DNA of 9,753 nt from Clostridiales bacterium (GCA_012842725.1 DUSG01000115.1:1-9753); one strand, 5' to 3'. Positions 1 through 7,189 are shown, counted from the stretch's first letter. The notes: generated by a model not told the origin, from the sequence alone. Numbers and translations are program-made.

Positions 1-90
1 GCGGATTTGATTATCAGTTGGATGCAGAGGACCAAGACCAATGAGGAATTTGTTGATTTTATTAGGAAACAGCTTGCAAAATATGCTTAA
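1..90 (+). CDS. rho: Transcription termination factor Rho, C-terminal fragment
   Basis: This is the last 29 codons of a gene that enters from the left edge; frame 1 is open to a TAA at 88-90. The peptide contains LIISWMQRTKTNEEFVDFIR, which matches the extreme C-terminus of Rho: E. coli Rho ends with a comparable LINKLAMTKTNDDF segment followed by about six residues. Rho is the hexameric RNA helicase that ends transcription at unstructured C-rich sites. No catalytic motif is inside the window, so the call rests on this short tail plus context. The next two genes are rpmE and tdk, and rho-rpmE-tdk is the order in Bacillus subtilis and many Clostridia. No hairpin terminator lies in the gap before rpmE, which has its own promoter. 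Confidence 0.72.
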   Translation, partial: ADLIISWMQRTKTNEEFVDFIRKQLAKYA

Positions 91-98
91 AAAATAAT

Positions 99-127
99 TT
101 GCCATACAATATATATTATGATATAAT
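99..127 (+). promoter_or_regulatory. Sigma-A-type promoter of rpmE
   Basis: A -35 element TTGCCA (99-104) is followed after exactly 17 bases by TATAAT (122-127). TG one base upstream of the -10 makes it an extended -10 (TGaTATAAT). Transcription would start near 133-135. This argues against the ATG at 135 as the rpmE start, because that ATG would be at the transcript's 5' end, and it favours the GTG at 189. Confidence 0.75.
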
Positions 128-188
128 GTAACAGTTGAAATGCGTATACAATAAAATTGACATAATTCATCAGAAAGAGGTGAGTAGT

Positions 189-407
189 GTGAAAGAAGGC
201 ATCCATCCACAATACGGTGAAGCAGTCGTAAGATGTGCTTGTGGTGAGACATTTACAACAGGTTCCGTTAAAAAAGAAATCAGGGTTGAAATCTGTTCAA
301 AATGCCATCCATTCTTTACCGGAAAACAGAAATTCGTTGATACTGGTGGAAGAGTAGATAGATTTAAGAAAAAATACAATATTCAGGATAACGAGACTGA
401 AGAATAA
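189..407 (+). CDS. rpmE: 50S ribosomal protein L31, zinc-binding (C+) form
   Basis: A 72-residue protein of normal L31 length. It starts [12 protein letters not shown], the conserved L31 N-terminus, and carries the zinc-ribbon cysteines C16, C18, C36 and C39 (RCACGETF and CSKCHPFF). The conserved [17 protein letters not shown] segment follows. L31 sits on the large subunit and bridges to the small one; the cysteine-containing form binds Zn and can act as a zinc reserve. The GTG at 189 is chosen because AAAGAGGTG (174-182) lies six bases upstream and because homology begins there. The in-frame ATG at 135 would add 18 residues without family similarity and coincides with the predicted transcript start. 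The gene has its own promoter and a terminator right after it. A Zur-type operator was not evident by eye. Confidence 0.95.
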   Translation: MKEGIHPQYGEAVVRCACGETFTTGSVKKEIRVEICSKCHPFFTGKQKFVDTGGRVDRFKKKYNIQDNETEE

Positions 408-412
408 GAATA

Positions 413-447
413 TGAGGTTAGAGTATCAGCTTTAACCTCAATTTTTT
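413..447 (+). terminator. Rho-independent terminator of rpmE
   Basis: Perfect 8-bp stem TGAGGTTA (413-420) / TAACCTCA (433-440) with a 12-base loop, followed by ATTTTTT (441-447). It lies six bases after the rpmE stop codon. Confidence 0.85.
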
Positions 448-453
448 ATATGA

Positions 454-493
454 ATGGGACAACGGAGCCACCGGTGGCTCACCGGTGTTTCAT
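454..493. repeat. Imperfect palindrome just upstream of tdk
   Basis: The core GAGCCACCGGTGGCTC (465-480) is a perfect 16-bp palindrome. It extends as an imperfect inverted repeat: 454-471 matches the reverse complement of 474-493 with two extra bases in the right arm and a few mismatches. CACCGGTG occurs twice as a direct repeat (469-476 and 480-487). The GC content is much higher than that of the flanks. The right arm ends three bases before the tdk ribosome binding site (496-503). It looks like a small mobile or REP-like palindromic unit, or a 5'-UTR hairpin that affects tdk. No target-site duplication was apparent. Confidence 0.7.
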
Positions 494-508
494 TTGGAGG
501 AGGTACAT

Positions 509-1105
509 ATGAGTAAATTATATTTTAGATATGGAGCAATGAACAGCGGCAAATCAACTAACTTGCTGCAAGTGGCACACAACTATGAAGAAAGAGGTAT
601 GAAAGTTCTCATAATAAAGCCTATGACGGATACAAAAGGTGGAGACCTGCTGGTATCAAGGCTGGGCGTGACTCGTAAAGCAGATTATCTTGTACAAAAA
701 GACCATAATATATTTGATTTGGTTAAAGAATGGATGAAAAAAAATGGTCCACTTCATTGCGTGTTGGTGGATGAGGTACAGTTTCTGAAGGCTTATCAAA
801 TAGACCAGCTTTTTATGATTGCCTGTCAGTTGGACGTACCTGTCATATGTTACGGTCTCAGAACTGACTTTAAAATGGAAGGTTTCGAAGGAAGCGCCAG
901 ACTCCTGCTTATAGCTCACAGCATTGAAGAGCTGAAGACTATATGCAAATGCGGCAAAAAAGCCATGCTCAACGGTAGAAAGATAAATGGCAGATTTGTT
1001 TTTGAAGGTGAGCAGATAGCCATAGAAGGCGAAGGAAATGTGGAGTATGAGTCACTCTGTCCTAAATGCTATTTCAAATACAAAAAGGAAGCGATGAACA
1101 CATAG
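509..1105 (+). CDS. tdk: Thymidine kinase (TK1-like, type II)
   Basis: A 198-residue cytosolic enzyme that phosphorylates thymidine to dTMP with ATP (pyrimidine salvage). Visible motifs are the P-loop YGAMNSGKST (8-17), the Walker B/catalytic segment VLVDEVQFL (85-93) with the presumed catalytic base E89, YGLRTDF (115-121), and a zinc site made by C146, C148, C184 and C187 (CKCG and CPKC). Y180, in NVEYESLC, fits the thymidine-binding lasso region of the family. Length is typical. The ATG at 509 is chosen because GGAGGAGG (496-503) sits five bases upstream and because MSKLYFRYGAM matches the family start. An in-frame GTG at 485 would begin inside the palindrome and lacks a site of its own. 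It follows rpmE as in Bacillus but is separated from it by a terminator, and a strong terminator follows. No clear sigma-A promoter was seen between 448 and 500. Confidence 0.95.
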   Translation: MSKLYFRYGAMNSGKSTNLLQVAHNYEERGMKVLIIKPMTDTKGGDLLVSRLGVTRKADYLVQKDHNIFDLVKEWMKKNGPLHCVLVDEVQFLKAYQIDQLFMIACQLDVPVICYGLRTDFKMEGFEGSARLLLIAHSIEELKTICKCGKKAMLNGRKINGRFVFEGEQIAIEGEGNVEYESLCPKCYFKYKKEAMNT

Positions 1106-1159
1106 GATTTTTGTAACATGAAGTAGGACAAGCATTCTCGGAAACTATTATGCCAAGAG

Positions 1160-1211
1160 AATAAGCATATGTGCAGTTAAGTTCCTTTACTTGCACATAT
1201 GCTTATTTTTT
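1160..1211 (+). terminator. Strong hairpin terminator after tdk
   Basis: Perfect 16-bp stem AATAAGCATATGTGCA (1160-1175) / TGCACATATGCTTATT (1192-1207) with a 16-base loop. The right arm runs into TTTTTT (1206-1211). It separates the housekeeping block from the exporter operon. The left arm is not preceded by a long A-run, so termination is expected mainly in the + direction. Confidence 0.9.
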
Positions 1212-1313
1212 GTTACTGTATACGCAATCCATAACCTGCAACTAGCAACTAAACCTTAAAGAAATACTGGGACGAAAGACAAAAGACCTGCGAGCAGTGG
1301 CGGGAGACCGATG

Positions 1314-1342
1314 TTGTATTTATTCCATTGCTACAGTACAAT
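1314..1342 (+). promoter_or_regulatory. Candidate promoter of the exporter operon
   Basis: TTGTAT (1314-1319) and TACAAT (1337-1342) are spaced by 17 bases, 46 bases before the ATPase start codon. A second weaker -10 candidate, TATATT (1343-1348), overlaps the same site. The rest of the gap 1212-1313 holds no gene; it includes a short heptamer-like repeat (CAACTAGCAACTA, 1239-1251) and no convincing operator. Confidence 0.5.
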
Positions 1343-1387
1343 TATATTAACAAACAATTCCAGTCATCTATGGGGGAGGGGAACTAG

Positions 1388-2098
1388 ATGGATAGAACTC
1401 CGCAGATAAAGGTGGAAAACCTGAGCAAGTTTTATCAAATGGGTGAAGTTCAGGTCAAAGCGTTGGATGATGTGAGTTTTGAAATATATGAAGGGGAATT
1501 TGTGGCTATATTGGGACCCAGTGGTTCAGGCAAAAGCACCCTTTTGAACATTATGGGAGGAATGGACCTGCCTACCGCTGGTAGAGTAATAGTCGCAGAT
1601 GAAGAGATCACCAAATATAACGATGCAAAGCTAACTGCATATCGAAGAGAAAAAGTAGGTTTTGTTTTTCAATTCTATAACCTGATGGCCAATCTTACAG
1701 CCAGAGAAAATGTGGAGCTGGCTGTAGAGATATGCAAAGATACCATGGACATAGATGAGGTCCTGGAACAAGTTGGCCTTTCCGAAAGGAAGGATCATTT
1801 CCCATCCCAGCTGAGCGGCGGCGAACAGCAGAGAGTGGCTATTGCCAGAGCAGTGGCCAAGAATCCGCTTCTCATATTATGCGATGAGCCAACAGGAGCT
1901 TTAGACTATTCAACGGGTATACTTATACTTTCACTTTTGAGAAATATAAATAAAAACCTGAATAAAACAGTTGTTGTCATAACCCACAATATGGCTGTAG
2001 GGGACATGGCAGACAGAGTGATAAAGATGAGAAGCGGTAAGATAACTGAAATAAAAGAGAATCCTGACCCCATACCTCCTGAAAGGATTGAATGGTGA
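1388..2098 (+). CDS. ABC exporter ATP-binding protein, MacB/LolD type
   Basis: A 236-residue nucleotide-binding subunit that would power the permease encoded next. All ABC motifs are intact: Walker [10 protein letters not shown] (43-51), Q-loop Q95 in FVFQFYNLM, signature LSGGEQQ (142-148), Walker [14 protein letters not shown] (161-173, catalytic E167) and the H-loop H200 in VVVITHN. The wording of the Q-loop, the signature and DEPTGALD is typical of the MacB/LolD/FtsE group, which pairs with FtsX-like permeases and acts by mechanotransmission rather than by moving substrate through the membrane channel. The ATG at 1388 follows GGGGGAGGGG (1372-1381) by six bases. The stop codon overlaps the start of the permease gene, so the two are translationally coupled. 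The substrate cannot be told from sequence. Confidence 0.95.
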   Translation: MDRTPQIKVENLSKFYQMGEVQVKALDDVSFEIYEGEFVAILGPSGSGKSTLLNIMGGMDLPTAGRVIVADEEITKYNDAKLTAYRREKVGFVFQFYNLMANLTARENVELAVEICKDTMDIDEVLEQVGLSERKDHFPSQLSGGEQQRVAIARAVAKNPLLILCDEPTGALDYSTGILILSLLRNINKNLNKTVVVITHNMAVGDMADRVIKMRSGKITEIKENPDPIPPERIEW

Positions 2099-4446
2099 TG
2101 AAGAAACTGGATTTAAGACTGCTGAGGATGATAAAAAGCTCAAAAGGTCAATTCATATCAGTAGTTGTAATCATAACGGTTGCTCTCAGTATCTTCATAT
2201 CTTTCAGCACTACTGCTGTAAATATGAGGAATGCCATCGACTATTATTATGAAGAAACAAAACTGAGCCATATCCATGTTCAGCTTATGAGAATACCTCA
2301 GAGCGTGCTGAAGCAGGTGGAATCCATAGAAGGAGTTACAGATGTTCAAGGGAGGATATCATTTGATGTTCCTCTTAAAACAGACGATGATGAGGAAAAA
2401 GTAAGAATCAGGATTATTTCTCTACCGAAGGGAGGAGGAAAAGTCAACAGGCTATATTCGCCTGATACCATAGATGAAATAAGTCAGAGTGATGCCATAC
2501 TCATCAGGCAATTTGCTGAAGCAAGAAATTTAAAGCCGGGAGATATTATTGTACCATATATCAATGGAAGAGAACACAGTCTAAAAGTTATAGGCATAGC
2601 ATCCAGTTCAGAATTCGTATATCTTATGGAAAACGAGCAGACCATGATGCCTGCTCCTGAAAAGTTTGGAGTGGTTTATGTAACAGAGGAATTTGCCCAA
2701 TCCGTTTATGGATACAAAGGCAACTACAATGAACTCCTCATCAGGGTTGAAGATGAAAGTATGATAGAGGATGTGGCAGATGAACTGGACAAAAAGATCG
2801 ATAAGTATGGAATTAAAAGAATAATAAAAAGAGAGGATCAGCTAAGCCATAAAATTCTTACCCAGGAGCTTAAAGGTCTGGACATGATGGCAGCTGCTAT
2901 TCCGGTGCTTTTTCTGATTGTAGCGGGAATCATAATATCCATTGTGTTGTCAAGAATGGTCAGCAATGACAGGATGGCCATAGGAGTTTTGAAGGCAATT
3001 GGCTACAGAAACAGGGAAGTATTGTTTCATTATCTGAAATACGCATTTATTATAGGAGTAACAGGCTCCGTGCTGGGTATAATTTTGGGCCTTATTCTGG
3101 CAGGTGAAATGTCGGAGATATATGCTATTTTTTTCGAAATACCCCTGTTAAATATTGATATTCATTATATATACATAATCTATTCTCTTATCCTTACATG
3201 TCTGTTTTGTGCAGCATCAGGTTTAATGGGTGCGAGACAGGTATTGAAGATTATGCCTGCAGAATCAATGAGGCCGGAGCTTCCCAAATCAGGAAAGCAT
3301 ATATTTATAGAAAAAATAGGATTCCTTTGGCGAAGATTGTCTTTTAGCTGGAAGATGGTGATAAGGAATATTTTAAGGAGCAAGAGGCGATTTGCATTTC
3401 TGGTCATAGGTTTGTCTATGGCTTTTGCCATAAACACAGTTCCAACCTATATGTGGGACAGCAGCACAGGCATGTTTTATATCCAATTTGGACAGTTTCA
3501 GAAGATGGATTATATTATAGGGCTGGCTAGACCTATGAATGAAGACGTTATATATGATTTGAAGGGACTGATAAAAGATGGGAAGCTGGAGCCAAGGATA
3601 GAATATCCTTTTGAAATAAGCAACGGCTGGAAGAAGCTGAATGCCAGCATTATAGGTATACCAAGGGATAGCCAATTCTATGAATTCAGAAATGTGTACG
3701 ATGAGAAAGTTGCTTTGCCTGATAAGGGGATATTTATTACAGAGTATATGGCAAAGATTTTGAATGTAAAAAAAGGAGATCGTGTAAAGGTTAAGAATTT
3801 CATACCGGGAAAAGATGATATGTATTTTGAAGTTAAGGAAATCATCAGACAATATCTTGGAGCAAATGCATATATGGATATTGAACATATGAGAGAGACC
3901 CTGACAGAAAAGAATATGATAAATGGGTTTTCGATTGCTTCAAAGGAGGATTTGAAAACCAAGCTTGAAGATGTACGGAATATATCCTCTGTAAGCTCCA
4001 TAGATGATATGACCAAGACATTTGAAAAGTATATTGATGTTATGCTTTTAAGCATAAATATAATGATGCTGTTTGGAGGGGTGTTGGGATTCGCCCTGAT
4101 ATATAACTCTACGATAATAAGCATTGGTGAGAGGCGCATGGAATTGGCAGCTCTCAGAGTTATGGGTTTTGACAAAAAAGAAATATTCTGGATGCTGGCA
4201 AAGGAGAATTTGGTGATTACTTCTATAGCTATATTTCTTGGAATTCCCATGGGAATAGGGATGATCAATAGTATGGCAGATGCATTCAATACGGAATTGT
4301 ATTCTTTACCTATGATTATAACACCCAAAACCTTCATAATAGCCGGACTGTCGACCATTATGTTTGCAGCCATAGCGCAATTGGCAGCCCTGAAAAGGAT
4401 TAGAAACATTAATTTCATTGATGCGCTGAAAAGCCGCATCTCATAG
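2098..4446 (+). CDS. ABC exporter permease with two FtsX domains
   Basis: A large integral membrane protein (782 residues from the ATG at 2098; 784 if the in-frame ATG at 2092 is used). In the 784-residue numbering, hydrophobic segments fall at about 20-43, 267-288, 317-340, 361-383, 433-452, 649-675, 707-728 and 747-767. This gives two halves of four helices, each with a large extracytoplasmic domain after its first helix. The FtsX cytoplasmic coupling signature appears twice (AIGVLKAIGYRNREVL and MELAALRVMGFDKKEIF), so the gene encodes both halves of a permease that MacB and LolCDE-type systems form from two chains. The start at 2098 is preferred because AGGA (2084-2087) is ten bases upstream and the ATG shares a base with the ATPase stop (TGATG); 2092 cannot be excluded. 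The adaptor gene follows, and its ribosome binding site overlaps this stop codon. Confidence 0.9.
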   Translation: MKKLDLRLLRMIKSSKGQFISVVVIITVALSIFISFSTTAVNMRNAIDYYYEETKLSHIHVQLMRIPQSVLKQVESIEGVTDVQGRISFDVPLKTDDDEEKVRIRIISLPKGGGKVNRLYSPDTIDEISQSDAILIRQFAEARNLKPGDIIVPYINGREHSLKVIGIASSSEFVYLMENEQTMMPAPEKFGVVYVTEEFAQSVYGYKGNYNELLIRVEDESMIEDVADELDKKIDKYGIKRIIKREDQLSHKILTQELKGLDMMAAAIPVLFLIVAGIIISIVLSRMVSNDRMAIGVLKAIGYRNREVLFHYLKYAFIIGVTGSVLGIILGLILAGEMSEIYAIFFEIPLLNIDIHYIYIIYSLILTCLFCAASGLMGARQVLKIMPAESMRPELPKSGKHIFIEKIGFLWRRLSFSWKMVIRNILRSKRRFAFLVIGLSMAFAINTVPTYMWDSSTGMFYIQFGQFQKMDYIIGLARPMNEDVIYDLKGLIKDGKLEPRIEYPFEISNGWKKLNASIIGIPRDSQFYEFRNVYDEKVALPDKGIFITEYMAKILNVKKGDRVKVKNFIPGKDDMYFEVKEIIRQYLGANAYMDIEHMRETLTEKNMINGFSIASKEDLKTKLEDVRNISSVSSIDDMTKTFEKYIDVMLLSINIMMLFGGVLGFALIYNSTIISIGERRMELAALRVMGFDKKEIFWMLAKENLVITSIAIFLGIPMGIGMINSMADAFNTELYSLPMIITPKTFIIAGLSTIMFAAIAQLAALKRIRNINFIDALKSRIS

Positions 4447-4457
4447 GAGGGAAGAAT

Positions 4458-5705
4458 GTGAGGGGCAAGAAAAAATTCATTTGGATAGGTCTTATACTTA
4501 TCGTCATAGTTGTGGGAGTATATGTTTATATGACAAAAATCAGTGCTGTGGAAGTGGAACTGACAGAAGTAAAAAGAGGAGATATAGAGGAATATATTGA
4601 AGAAAAGGCGACAGTGGAATTAGAAAACAAGGCTGATATATATGCACGGCAGAGCGGAGTGGTAATTCTCTCATCTGTAAAAGTGGGAGATGAGGTAAAA
4701 GCAGGAGATGTATTGCTTAAGATAGGAGATGAAGAGCTACAGTTGCAAATTAAATCTATGGAATTGCAAAAGCAGTCTATTGAGGCACAGTTGGAAGAAG
4801 CCAAAAAGGGTTTGAGTCAATGGGATTTGCAGAGTCTTGAGGCTAAGGTTAAGACTGCTCAGATAGCCTATGACGAAGCAGAGCGGATTTTGGAGAACAA
4901 TAAAAAGCTTTACCAGGCAGGAGGAATAAGCAAAGATATGTATGAAAGCTCTGTTGCAGCTTTAGCTTCTGCCCAAGCTAATCTTGAAGTTGCTAAAGCT
5001 ACAATGGCAGCAGCTCAGGAAGGACTTTCACCTAATATTGAAAAGCAGTTTCTTACTCAGATAGACGAGCTTCAAATTCAGATAAACCATTTAAAAAACA
5101 AACAAAAAGACTATATAATAAAATCTCCTATGGACGGAATTGTACTATTTGCAGAAGCACCTGAAGGCAGTTTAATTCATCAAGGAATGTTGGTTTTTCA
5201 GATAGGAAGTTATGACAAGATGTATCTCTCCAGTGACATTCTTGTAGATGATATTGCCAATATAAAAGAAGGTTCAAAGGTATTAATCAGCAATAAAGAT
5301 CTGGGTATCAATGATATAAGGGGAACAGTGAGAAAGATATATCCTCAGGCTTTCAGTAAAATGTCTGATTTGGGTATAGAGCAAAAAAGAATAAAGATAG
5401 AGATTAGTTTTAATGAGGAGATAAGAGATTTAAAGCCGAGTTATGATATGAATATAAAGATTATTACTGCGAGTTCTAAGAGTACGCTACTTATAGAAGA
5501 TAAAGCGGTGTTTGAGCAGGAAGGGGAAAGCTATGTTTTTGTAAACGATAATGGAACGGTAAGACTCAAGCAGATAGAAAAAGGTCTGAAAAGCGATGAT
5601 ATGATAGAAGTAATAAAAGGGCTCCAGGAAGGTGAGCAAGTGATATTGTCTCCCGATAAAAATATAAGGGAAGGGATAAAAATAAAAAATAAAAATCTAT
5701 TATAG
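4458..5705 (+). CDS. Membrane-anchored HlyD/MacA-type efflux adaptor
   Basis: A 415-residue periplasmic-adaptor-like protein, the third component of the exporter. An N-terminal anchor helix (about 8-25) follows a basic start (RGKKKF). A split biotinyl-lipoyl domain has its first half around 55-90 (SGVVILSSVKVGDEVKAGDV) and its second around 218-250 (SPMDGIVLFAEAPEGSLIHQ). Between them lies a long helical hairpin (about 92-215) with a tip resembling LYQAGGISKDMYE. A beta-barrel region (about 250-340) and a membrane-proximal domain (about 343-412) complete the usual order. It starts with GTG at 4458, with GGAGG (4446-4450) seven bases upstream; the overlapping ATG at 4456 is followed at once by a stop. 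In Gram-positive bacteria such adaptors (compare YknX of Bacillus) work without a known outer-membrane channel. No U-rich hairpin terminator is evident after the gene. Confidence 0.9.
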   Translation: MRGKKKFIWIGLILIVIVVGVYVYMTKISAVEVELTEVKRGDIEEYIEEKATVELENKADIYARQSGVVILSSVKVGDEVKAGDVLLKIGDEELQLQIKSMELQKQSIEAQLEEAKKGLSQWDLQSLEAKVKTAQIAYDEAERILENNKKLYQAGGISKDMYESSVAALASAQANLEVAKATMAAAQEGLSPNIEKQFLTQIDELQIQINHLKNKQKDYIIKSPMDGIVLFAEAPEGSLIHQGMLVFQIGSYDKMYLSSDILVDDIANIKEGSKVLISNKDLGINDIRGTVRKIYPQAFSKMSDLGIEQKRIKIEISFNEEIRDLKPSYDMNIKIITASSKSTLLIEDKAVFEQEGESYVFVNDNGTVRLKQIEKGLKSDDMIEVIKGLQEGEQVILSPDKNIREGIKIKNKNLL

Positions 5706-5778
5706 ATGCAAAAAAATGAAAAATCTGGATAAAATTATAAAAAAATAAAATAATCCAAAAAATAATCTTTTTATTGCC

Positions 5779-5818
5779 TTGACATGATATAATAAGGTAT
5801 TATAAGCTATGATATAAT
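5779..5818 (+). promoter_or_regulatory. Promoter region of the BTAD regulator, with a duplicated extended -10
   Basis: A consensus -35 TTGACA (5779-5784) has a possible -10 TATAAG (5801-5806) after 16 bases. Two identical extended -10 elements, ATGATATAAT, lie at 5784-5793 and 5809-5818, 25 bases apart. The downstream one is followed by a pyrimidine run (5819-5834) that would be in the first transcribed bases. Which element is used cannot be decided by reading. Confidence 0.6.
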
Positions 5819-5889
5819 CTTTTTTTCTTTTTTTATATAGAAAAATTTTACCAAAAATGGGGACAGGCCGTCGAAGGAGGATACTCAGT

Positions 5890-5952
5890 ATGAGAATCAG
5901 TCTTTCAATGGTTAAGGCTGTTTGGGGGTTTTTGAGATGTATTTGCATATAA
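5890..5952 (+). CDS. Candidate 20-residue leader peptide overlapping the regulator start
   Basis: A short ORF begins with ATG at 5890 and ends with TAA at 5950-5952. It is preceded by GAAGGAGG (5873-5880) nine bases upstream, by far the best ribosome binding site in this leader. It encodes a small basic, hydrophobic peptide starting MRISLSM, with VWGFLRCICI at the end. Its last five codons overlap the regulator's first codons (ATG at 5937) in a different frame, so translation of the ORF would bring ribosomes to the regulator start. I recognise no family. It may be a coupling or attenuation leader, or a remnant; the strong ribosome binding site is the main evidence that it is translated. Confidence 0.45.
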   Translation: MRISLSMVKAVWGFLRCICI

Positions 5953-7151
5953 AAACATTAGGAGATTTTGATATTTGTTGCAGAAATGAATCTCTATTGG
6001 AAGAAACTAAACGGTCTTATAAGTTATATAGATTGCTGCAGTACTTTATCACGTTCAGAAACAAAAAGTTGCTTCCTGAAGTAATAATTGAAAATCTGTG
6101 GCAGGATCAGGAATCAAATGACCCCAAAAACATGTTGCGTACCCAAATCTTCAGACTTAGAAAAATGATAAAAAAATATCTCCCGACAGATGCTGATGAA
6201 TCAAAATATTTTTGTATTACTTTTGCCAATGGATATTATTGTTTTGAAACAGGAGAATTGGTTGTTTTAGATTTCGTTCAATTTGAAGAATTGATTAATC
6301 AAGCTATGGAAAAAGAAAACGAAGATGTTGATGAAGCTATCAAGCTGTATGAAGAAGCTTTTTATCTGTATAGAGGTCCATATCTATCAGTTAATTCATA
6401 TGAAGTGTGGCTGGTTCCAATAAGGAATCATTATAGAAGATTGTACATAAAATTATTGCTTAAGCTGATTGAATTATATAAACAAAAAGATGAATATAAC
6501 AAAATTATCGAACTATGTGAGAAAGCAATAATAATAGAGCCTTACGAAGAAAGCATCCATATATGTTTAATGGAAGCTATGCTTAAGCTGGGACAAATAA
6601 AAAGTGCCATGAGTCACTATGAGTATATATCTTCATTATTAAACAAGGAATTGGGTGTTAAGTCTTCACCAGGCCTTAAAGAAATATATAAGAAAATACA
6701 AAGTTATTATGATGAACAAGGAGAAACTGACCTAAGCAGCATTAAGAACAAACTTGAAGAAGGTCCTGCGGAAGGTGCTTTGTTTTGCGATTTGGATTAT
6801 TTTAAATTCTTGTTTAATGTTGAGAAAAGAAGAAGTACCAGAGATGAAAATATAGGTTATATGAGCCTTATAACTCTTAAAGGAGATAATAAAGACGCAC
6901 GCAAGTCGGATGGTTTAAGTAAAAATACAAAGGTTATGTTAGATGTTTTGGAGAAAACACTGAGGAAAGGTGATGTCTATACTTCCTGGAATGACAATCA
7001 GATAATTGTAATGCTGACCAATGCAAAAAAAGAAGGTTTAAAATCTATTGAGAATAGAATAAAAAGTTATTATTACAAAGTCGCAAAAAACTATTCTGAT
7101 GATATAAGTATAAAATTTACACCTCTGTCTTCAGACAATGGCTTTATTTGA
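5937..7151 (+). CDS. BTAD/SARP-type transcriptional regulator with degenerate GGDEF-like C-terminus
   Basis: A 404-residue cytoplasmic regulator. Residues 1-105 form an OmpR/PhoB-like winged-helix DNA-binding domain (KLYRLLQYFITFRNKKLLPE, then ENLWQD, NMLRTQIFRLRKMI and the wing ITFANGYY). Residues about 112-257 form the all-helical, TPR-like BTAD domain (YRGPYL, KLYEEAFYLY, ELGVKSSPGLKEIYKKI) seen in AfsR/SARP activators. Residues about 280-395 resemble a GGDEF cyclase fold: the order of strands and helices fits, but the GGDEF position reads NDNQI (352-356). RxxD (R343-D346) sits five residues before it, as in a c-di-GMP inhibitory site. There is no ATPase domain as in full AfsR. The ATG at 5937 is preferred to the TTG at 5922; GGGGG (5924-5928) is only a weak ribosome binding site, so coupling to the leader ORF is likely. 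A terminator follows. The C-terminal assignment is my inference by motif alignment. Confidence 0.85.
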   Translation: MYLHIKTLGDFDICCRNESLLEETKRSYKLYRLLQYFITFRNKKLLPEVIIENLWQDQESNDPKNMLRTQIFRLRKMIKKYLPTDADESKYFCITFANGYYCFETGELVVLDFVQFEELINQAMEKENEDVDEAIKLYEEAFYLYRGPYLSVNSYEVWLVPIRNHYRRLYIKLLLKLIELYKQKDEYNKIIELCEKAIIIEPYEESIHICLMEAMLKLGQIKSAMSHYEYISSLLNKELGVKSSPGLKEIYKKIQSYYDEQGETDLSSIKNKLEEGPAEGALFCDLDYFKFLFNVEKRRSTRDENIGYMSLITLKGDNKDARKSDGLSKNTKVMLDVLEKTLRKGDVYTSWNDNQIIVMLTNAKKEGLKSIENRIKSYYYKVAKNYSDDISIKFTPLSSDNGFI

Positions 7152-7152
7152 T

Positions 7153-7176
7153 GCCCTGGAAATAGGGCTTTTTTTT
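7153..7176 (+). terminator. Rho-independent terminator of the BTAD regulator
   Basis: Stem GCCCT (7153-7157) / AGGGC (7164-7168) with a six-base loop, followed by eight T residues (7169-7176). It begins two bases after the stop codon. Confidence 0.85.
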
Positions 7177-7189
7177 ATGTTTATTTTCG

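Noticed and set aside
135..188. An upstream ATG start for rpmE adding 18 residues
   Set aside because: The extension is not part of L31, and the promoter places the transcript start at about this position. The GTG at 189 has a good ribosome binding site.
1239..1251. A short heptamer-like repeat (CAACTAGCAACTA) as a possible tandem-repeat locus
   Set aside because: There are fewer than two full copies, too little to call a repeat array; no CRISPR-like spacing exists anywhere in the window.
1264..1313. A c-di-GMP-I (GEMM) riboswitch-like stretch (CTGGGACGAAAGAC, then GGCGGGAGACCGATG) ahead of the exporter operon
   Set aside because: Only short parts resemble the consensus. The conserved upstream helix strand and the A-rich binding motif are missing, no coherent pairing could be drawn, and the likely promoter lies downstream of it. 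A covariance-model search (Rfam RF01051) would settle it.
3373..3888. A 171-codon minus-strand open frame inside the permease gene
   Set aside because: It is antisense to the permease, shows no domain, and overlaps another antisense frame; it is explained by AT-rich coding sequence.
3678..4439. A 253-codon open frame on the minus strand inside the permease gene
   Set aside because: It is fully antisense to a clear double-FtsX permease, has no recognisable motifs, and its residues mirror the hydrophobic codons of the opposite strand.
5727..5757. A possible terminator after the adaptor gene (TGGAT ... ATCCA)
   Set aside because: The stem is only about five pairs with a loop of about 20 bases, and no U-run follows directly.
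5922..5936. A TTG start for the BTAD regulator
   Set aside because: It has no ribosome binding site at a proper distance, and family similarity (MYLHIKTLGDFD) begins at the ATG at 5937.
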